Source: Pseudanabaena sp. CAN_BIN31
Lineage (GTDB): Bacteria > Cyanobacteriota > Cyanobacteriia > Pseudanabaenales > Pseudanabaenaceae
Reading direction: 5' to 3'
DNA length: 7,133 nt
Assembly (NCBI GenBank): GCA_026785865.1
Contig: JAJAZG010000197.1
Span: 1-7,133 of the forward strand
In this document: positions 4,792 through 7,133 of the stretch, one piece after another
Layout: each line of letters opens with the position of its first letter
Position numbering within the stretch: position 1 is the stretch's first letter
Position numbers and translations under genes: made by a program
Notes under the pieces: generated by a model
Databases searched by the model: none
Told to the model about the DNA's origin: nothing
Seen by the model: the letters and a program-made list of their open reading frames with translations, nothing else

Positions 4792-6435
4792 ATGTCTACA
4801 ACACCATCAGAGTCCCAAATTGCTCGAGATCGCATTATTTTTTTTGACACCACCTTGCGCGATGGCGAACAGTCTCCGGGCGCAACCCTGAATGTGGAGC
4901 AAAAATTGCTAATCGCGCAGCAACTGGCTCGACTTGGTGTAGACATCATCGAGGCGGGTTTCCCTTTTGCCAGCAAAGGCGATTTCCATGCTGTTCAAGA
5001 AATTGCTAAGCTTGTTGGCACCGAAACTGGCCCCACAATTTGCGGCTTAGCCCGTGCGACTAGAGGCGATATCGAAGCCGCCGCCGAAGCGGTCAAACCT
5101 GCGGCTAAGGGCAGAATTCATACTTTTCTTGCCACTTCTGATATTCATTTAGAATACAAGCTTCGGAAAACTCGCGCTGAAGTTTTGGCGATCGTGCCAG
5201 AGATGGTTGCCTACGCGCGATCCAAAGTTGCCGATGTCGAGTTTTCGCCAGAGGATGCAGGGCGCTCCGATCCAGAGTTTCTCTATCAAGTCCTAGAAGC
5301 GGCGTTCGCCGCAGGTGCTAGCACCGTTAATATTCCCGACACCGTTGGTTATTTGACTCCATCAGAGTTTGGAGCCTTGATTAAGGGCATTAAAGAAAAT
5401 GTGCCGAACATCGATCGCGCAGTTATCTCCGTACATGGTCATAACGATCTCGGTTTAGCCGTGGCGAATTTCCTTGAAGCTGCCAAAAATGGGGCGCGGC
5501 AAATGGAATGCACGATCAACGGCATCGGTGAACGCGCAGGCAATGCCGCCCTCGAAGAATTGGTGATGGCGTTGCATGTCCGCCGTTCTTATTTTAATAG
5601 CTTTTTCGGTCGCCCTGCGGAATCGACTGAGCCACTTTGCAACATTGACACGAAGCAAATCTACAAAACTTCGCGCCTTGTCTCCAATCTCACAGGCATG
5701 TTGGTACAGCCAAATAAAGCGATCGTCGGCGCAAATGCATTTGCACATGAGTCAGGTATCCATCAAGATGGCGTATTAAAAAATCGACTCACTTACGAAA
5801 TCATGGACGCGCAATCCATCGGCTTGACTGATAATTTGATCGTACTTGGCAAACTTTCAGGACGTAAAGCCTTGAGTTCTCGACTCAAAGAGCTTGGCTT
5901 TGAGCTTTCCGATCAAGAGCTGAATGCCGCCTTTGTCCGCTTTAAGGAAGTTGCTGATAAAAAACGCGAGATCAGCGATCGCGACTTAGAGGCGATCGTC
6001 AATGACGAAATCCGTCATGCGCCCGAAGCTTTCAAACTCGATCGCATCCAAGTAAGTTGTGGCGATCGCGCCATACCCACGGCTACGATCACGATCATCA
6101 TGCCCGATGGGGCAGAAATTACCGATGCTTCGGTAGGAACTGGCCCCGTTGATGCGATTTACAAAGCAATTAATCGGATTGTGAATGTGCCAAATCAATT
6201 GATCGAATACTCTGTGCAATCAGTCACCGCAGGTATCGATGCCCTCGGCGAAGTCACGATTCGGCTTAAGCACCCTGATGTTGGCACGCTCTCTGGACAT
6301 TCAGCAAATACCGATATTATCGTTGCTTCGGCGCGAGCTTATCTCAGTGCGCTCAACAAGCTCTATTTTGCACTTCAGTCGCCTACTACTAAACCTAGCG
6401 ATCGCGAAAAACTCAGGAAAGAAGCTGCCTTGTAA
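4792..6435 (+). CDS. leuA: 2-isopropylmalate synthase
   Basis: LeuA condenses acetyl-CoA with 2-oxoisovalerate to give 2-isopropylmalate, the first committed step of leucine synthesis, in the cytosol. The 547 residues match the full length of bacterial LeuA. The N-terminal TIM-barrel (about 14-290) opens with FFDTTLRDGEQSPG (17-30), the family signature, with the catalytic arginine at R23. The divalent-metal ligands are all visible: D24, H215 and H217 (in HGHNDLGLAVAN) and N251 (in NGIGERAGN). Their spacing fits the Asp81, His285, His287 and Asn321 set of the Mycobacterium tuberculosis enzyme. A linker with NAFAHESGIHQDGVLKN follows. The C-terminal leucine-sensing domain (about 400-530) includes ASVGTGPVDAIYKAINRIV and SGHSANTDIIVASARAYLSAL, so feedback inhibition by leucine is expected. 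The ATG at 4792 lies a normal distance before the signature. The gene is monocistronic, with a strong terminator behind it. HGHNDLG and the complete regulatory domain favour LeuA over homocitrate or citramalate synthase. Confidence 0.97.
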   Translation: MSTTPSESQIARDRIIFFDTTLRDGEQSPGATLNVEQKLLIAQQLARLGVDIIEAGFPFASKGDFHAVQEIAKLVGTETGPTICGLARATRGDIEAAAEAVKPAAKGRIHTFLATSDIHLEYKLRKTRAEVLAIVPEMVAYARSKVADVEFSPEDAGRSDPEFLYQVLEAAFAAGASTVNIPDTVGYLTPSEFGALIKGIKENVPNIDRAVISVHGHNDLGLAVANFLEAAKNGARQMECTINGIGERAGNAALEELVMALHVRRSYFNSFFGRPAESTEPLCNIDTKQIYKTSRLVSNLTGMLVQPNKAIVGANAFAHESGIHQDGVLKNRLTYEIMDAQSIGLTDNLIVLGKLSGRKALSSRLKELGFELSDQELNAAFVRFKEVADKKREISDRDLEAIVNDEIRHAPEAFKLDRIQVSCGDRAIPTATITIIMPDGAEITDASVGTGPVDAIYKAINRIVNVPNQLIEYSVQSVTAGIDALGEVTIRLKHPDVGTLSGHSANTDIIVASARAYLSALNKLYFALQSPTTKPSDREKLRKEAAL

Positions 6436-6438
6436 AAT

Positions 6439-6486
6439 CCACACCAAAAAAGAAGTCGCGTATTGCGTGGCTTCTTTTTTTTGTGG
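6439..6486 (+). terminator. Intrinsic terminator after leuA
   Basis: CCACACCAAAAAAGAAG (6439-6455) pairs, with one small bulge and one mismatch, with CTTCTTTTTTTTGTGG (6471-6486). A short CGC/GCG stem sits in the loop. The run of eight T in the descending arm follows the GC-containing apical part, giving a Rho-independent terminator that starts three bases after the leuA stop codon. The matching A-run in the ascending arm could also act for leftward transcription. It separates leuA from the desaturase gene. Confidence 0.85.
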
Positions 6487-6520
6487 AAAATATTTAATAA
6501 AATCATGTAACATCAGAAAT

Positions 6521-6536
6521 GTAGCGCGATCGCTAC
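6521..6536. repeat. Short inverted repeat around a HIP1 octamer, upstream of the desaturase
   Basis: GTAGCG (6521-6526) and CGCTAC (6531-6536) are reverse complements around CGAT, 25 bp before the desaturase start codon; the HIP1 octamer is at 6525-6532. It may be a small hairpin in the 5' leader or merely a HIP1 site in a symmetrical setting. The rest of 6487-6560 is AT-rich, and I find no convincing promoter hexamers. Confidence 0.35.
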
Positions 6537-6560
6537 TAAGGAATCTAGAAACGGTAAAAA

Positions 6561-7133
6561 ATGCAGTATCAAAGTAAATTTTCACAATCTGTAATAGAGC
6601 GTGAAAAAGAGCCAGAAAAAAAGCTCAAATTTGCAAAAAACAGTGAATTTCAAGCGGAATTAAGACGGCGGGTTGATGAACTTTTTCAAAACAATGCAGA
6701 TCTTAAGCAACGTGATTGTCCAGAAATGTATGCTAAGACAGCAATTTTGTTGTCTAGCTTTTTTGGAACATACGCTCTATTAGTTTTCTTTGCTCAAACA
6801 TGGTGGCAGGTGGTTCCGTTATGTATTATGCTCGGTGCGATCACGGCTGGCATTGGCTTCAGTGTGCAGCATGACGGCGCTCATCGCGCATACTCTGATT
6901 CGCAATGGGTAAATAAGCTCATGGCGATGAGTATCGATTTGATCGGTTCCAGTTCTTATATGTGGAATTTAAGACACAATGTATTTCATCATACATTTGT
7001 GAATGTGGCTGATTATGATATGGATTTAGAAGTAGGATCTTTAGCGAGGCTTTCTCCTTCCCATCCACTACTTCCCATCCATCGTTGGCAACATTATTAT
7101 ATGTGGCCCATGTATGGTTTTATGACCCTGAAG
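6561..7133 (+). CDS. Membrane fatty acid desaturase, DesD (delta-6)-like, 3' end missing
   Basis: The first 191 residues are visible and the frame is still open at the window end; relatives are about 350-370 residues long. Membrane desaturases use a di-iron centre, O2 and reduced ferredoxin to place a double bond in a fatty acyl chain. The soluble N-terminus FQAELRRRVDELFQ ... QRDCPEMYAKT (30-60) resembles the start of cyanobacterial DesD (FRRVLNQRVDAYF ... QRDNPSMYLKT). Two membrane spans follow (about 59-78 and 82-102). The first histidine box is H104-DGA-H108 in SVQHDGAHRAYSDSQW. The second is H139-NVF-H143-H144 in WNLRHNVFHHTFVNV, with the HxxxHH spacing of the DesD/linoleoyl-CoA branch. 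The third box lies beyond the window. There is no cytochrome b5 domain in the visible part. HDGAH rather than DesD's HDANH, and the MDLEVGSLARLSP segment, suggest a paralogous subgroup, so regiospecificity is uncertain. The ATG at 6561 has only an AT-rich leader and no clear ribosome-binding site. Confidence 0.9.
   Translation, partial: MQYQSKFSQSVIEREKEPEKKLKFAKNSEFQAELRRRVDELFQNNADLKQRDCPEMYAKTAILLSSFFGTYALLVFFAQTWWQVVPLCIMLGAITAGIGFSVQHDGAHRAYSDSQWVNKLMAMSIDLIGSSSYMWNLRHNVFHHTFVNVADYDMDLEVGSLARLSPSHPLLPIHRWQHYYMWPMYGFMTLK

Noticed and set aside
5455..5779. Open frames of 97 (minus) and 67 (plus) codons within leuA
   Set aside because: They are shadows of a strongly conserved, full-length leuA frame with no start signals of their own.
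6239..6585. Open frames of 112 (plus) and 94 (minus) codons over the leuA end and the terminator
   Set aside because: Both cross the leuA terminator hairpin and encode low-complexity sequence without domain features.
1..7133. CRISPR array, tRNA, rRNA, riboswitch or defence/toxin-antitoxin module
   Set aside because: I found no regularly spaced repeats, cloverleaf or rRNA-like segments, riboswitch-like conserved leader, or small paired genes anywhere in the window.

Overview
The window looks like chromosomal DNA of a cyanobacterium. The octamer GCGATCGC (the HIP1 palindrome that many cyanobacterial genomes over-represent) occurs about 18 times. The genes also fit: a pentapeptide-repeat protein, a cyanobacterial-type LeuA, a DesD-like fatty acid desaturase and a large membrane-anchored protein of a kind I associate with cyanobacteria. 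A filamentous, Pseudanabaena-like genome is my best guess, but that is inference.

Layout, left to right. (1) Positions 1-411 hold the 3' part of an exported pentapeptide-repeat protein (+). It converges on a complete GNAT/SSAT-like N-acetyltransferase (450-938, -), and a perfect 17-bp inverted repeat carries both stop codons. (2) Positions 982-2038 are a decayed IS30-family insertion sequence of about 1.06 kb. It has 26-bp terminal inverted repeats and a transposase reading frame broken by two stop codons and a frameshift. (3) Positions 2039-2254 are a scar: a minus-strand remnant of an IS5-family transposase abuts the IS30 right end, followed by a small palindromic repeat whose perfect 48-bp core resembles a bidirectional intrinsic terminator. 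(4) Positions 2326-4641 (-) encode a roughly 740-771-residue single-span membrane protein of unknown function. (5) A 150-bp divergent promoter region separates it from leuA (4792-6435, +), a full-length 2-isopropylmalate synthase with a strong terminator behind it. (6) Positions 6561-7133 (+) are the 5' half of a DesD-like membrane fatty acid desaturase, cut by the window end.

The genes do not form an operon or an obvious joint pathway. LeuA makes the first committed intermediate of leucine synthesis, the desaturase modifies membrane lipids, and the others are separate single-gene units. The middle of the window is an insertion and rearrangement scar between two host genes. I see no CRISPR array, tRNA, rRNA, phage module or defence system. 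The most instructive structures are a 12-bp inverted repeat that buries the IS30 transposase start codon in read-through RNA only, the nested IS/palindrome scar, and the uncharacterised 771-residue protein.
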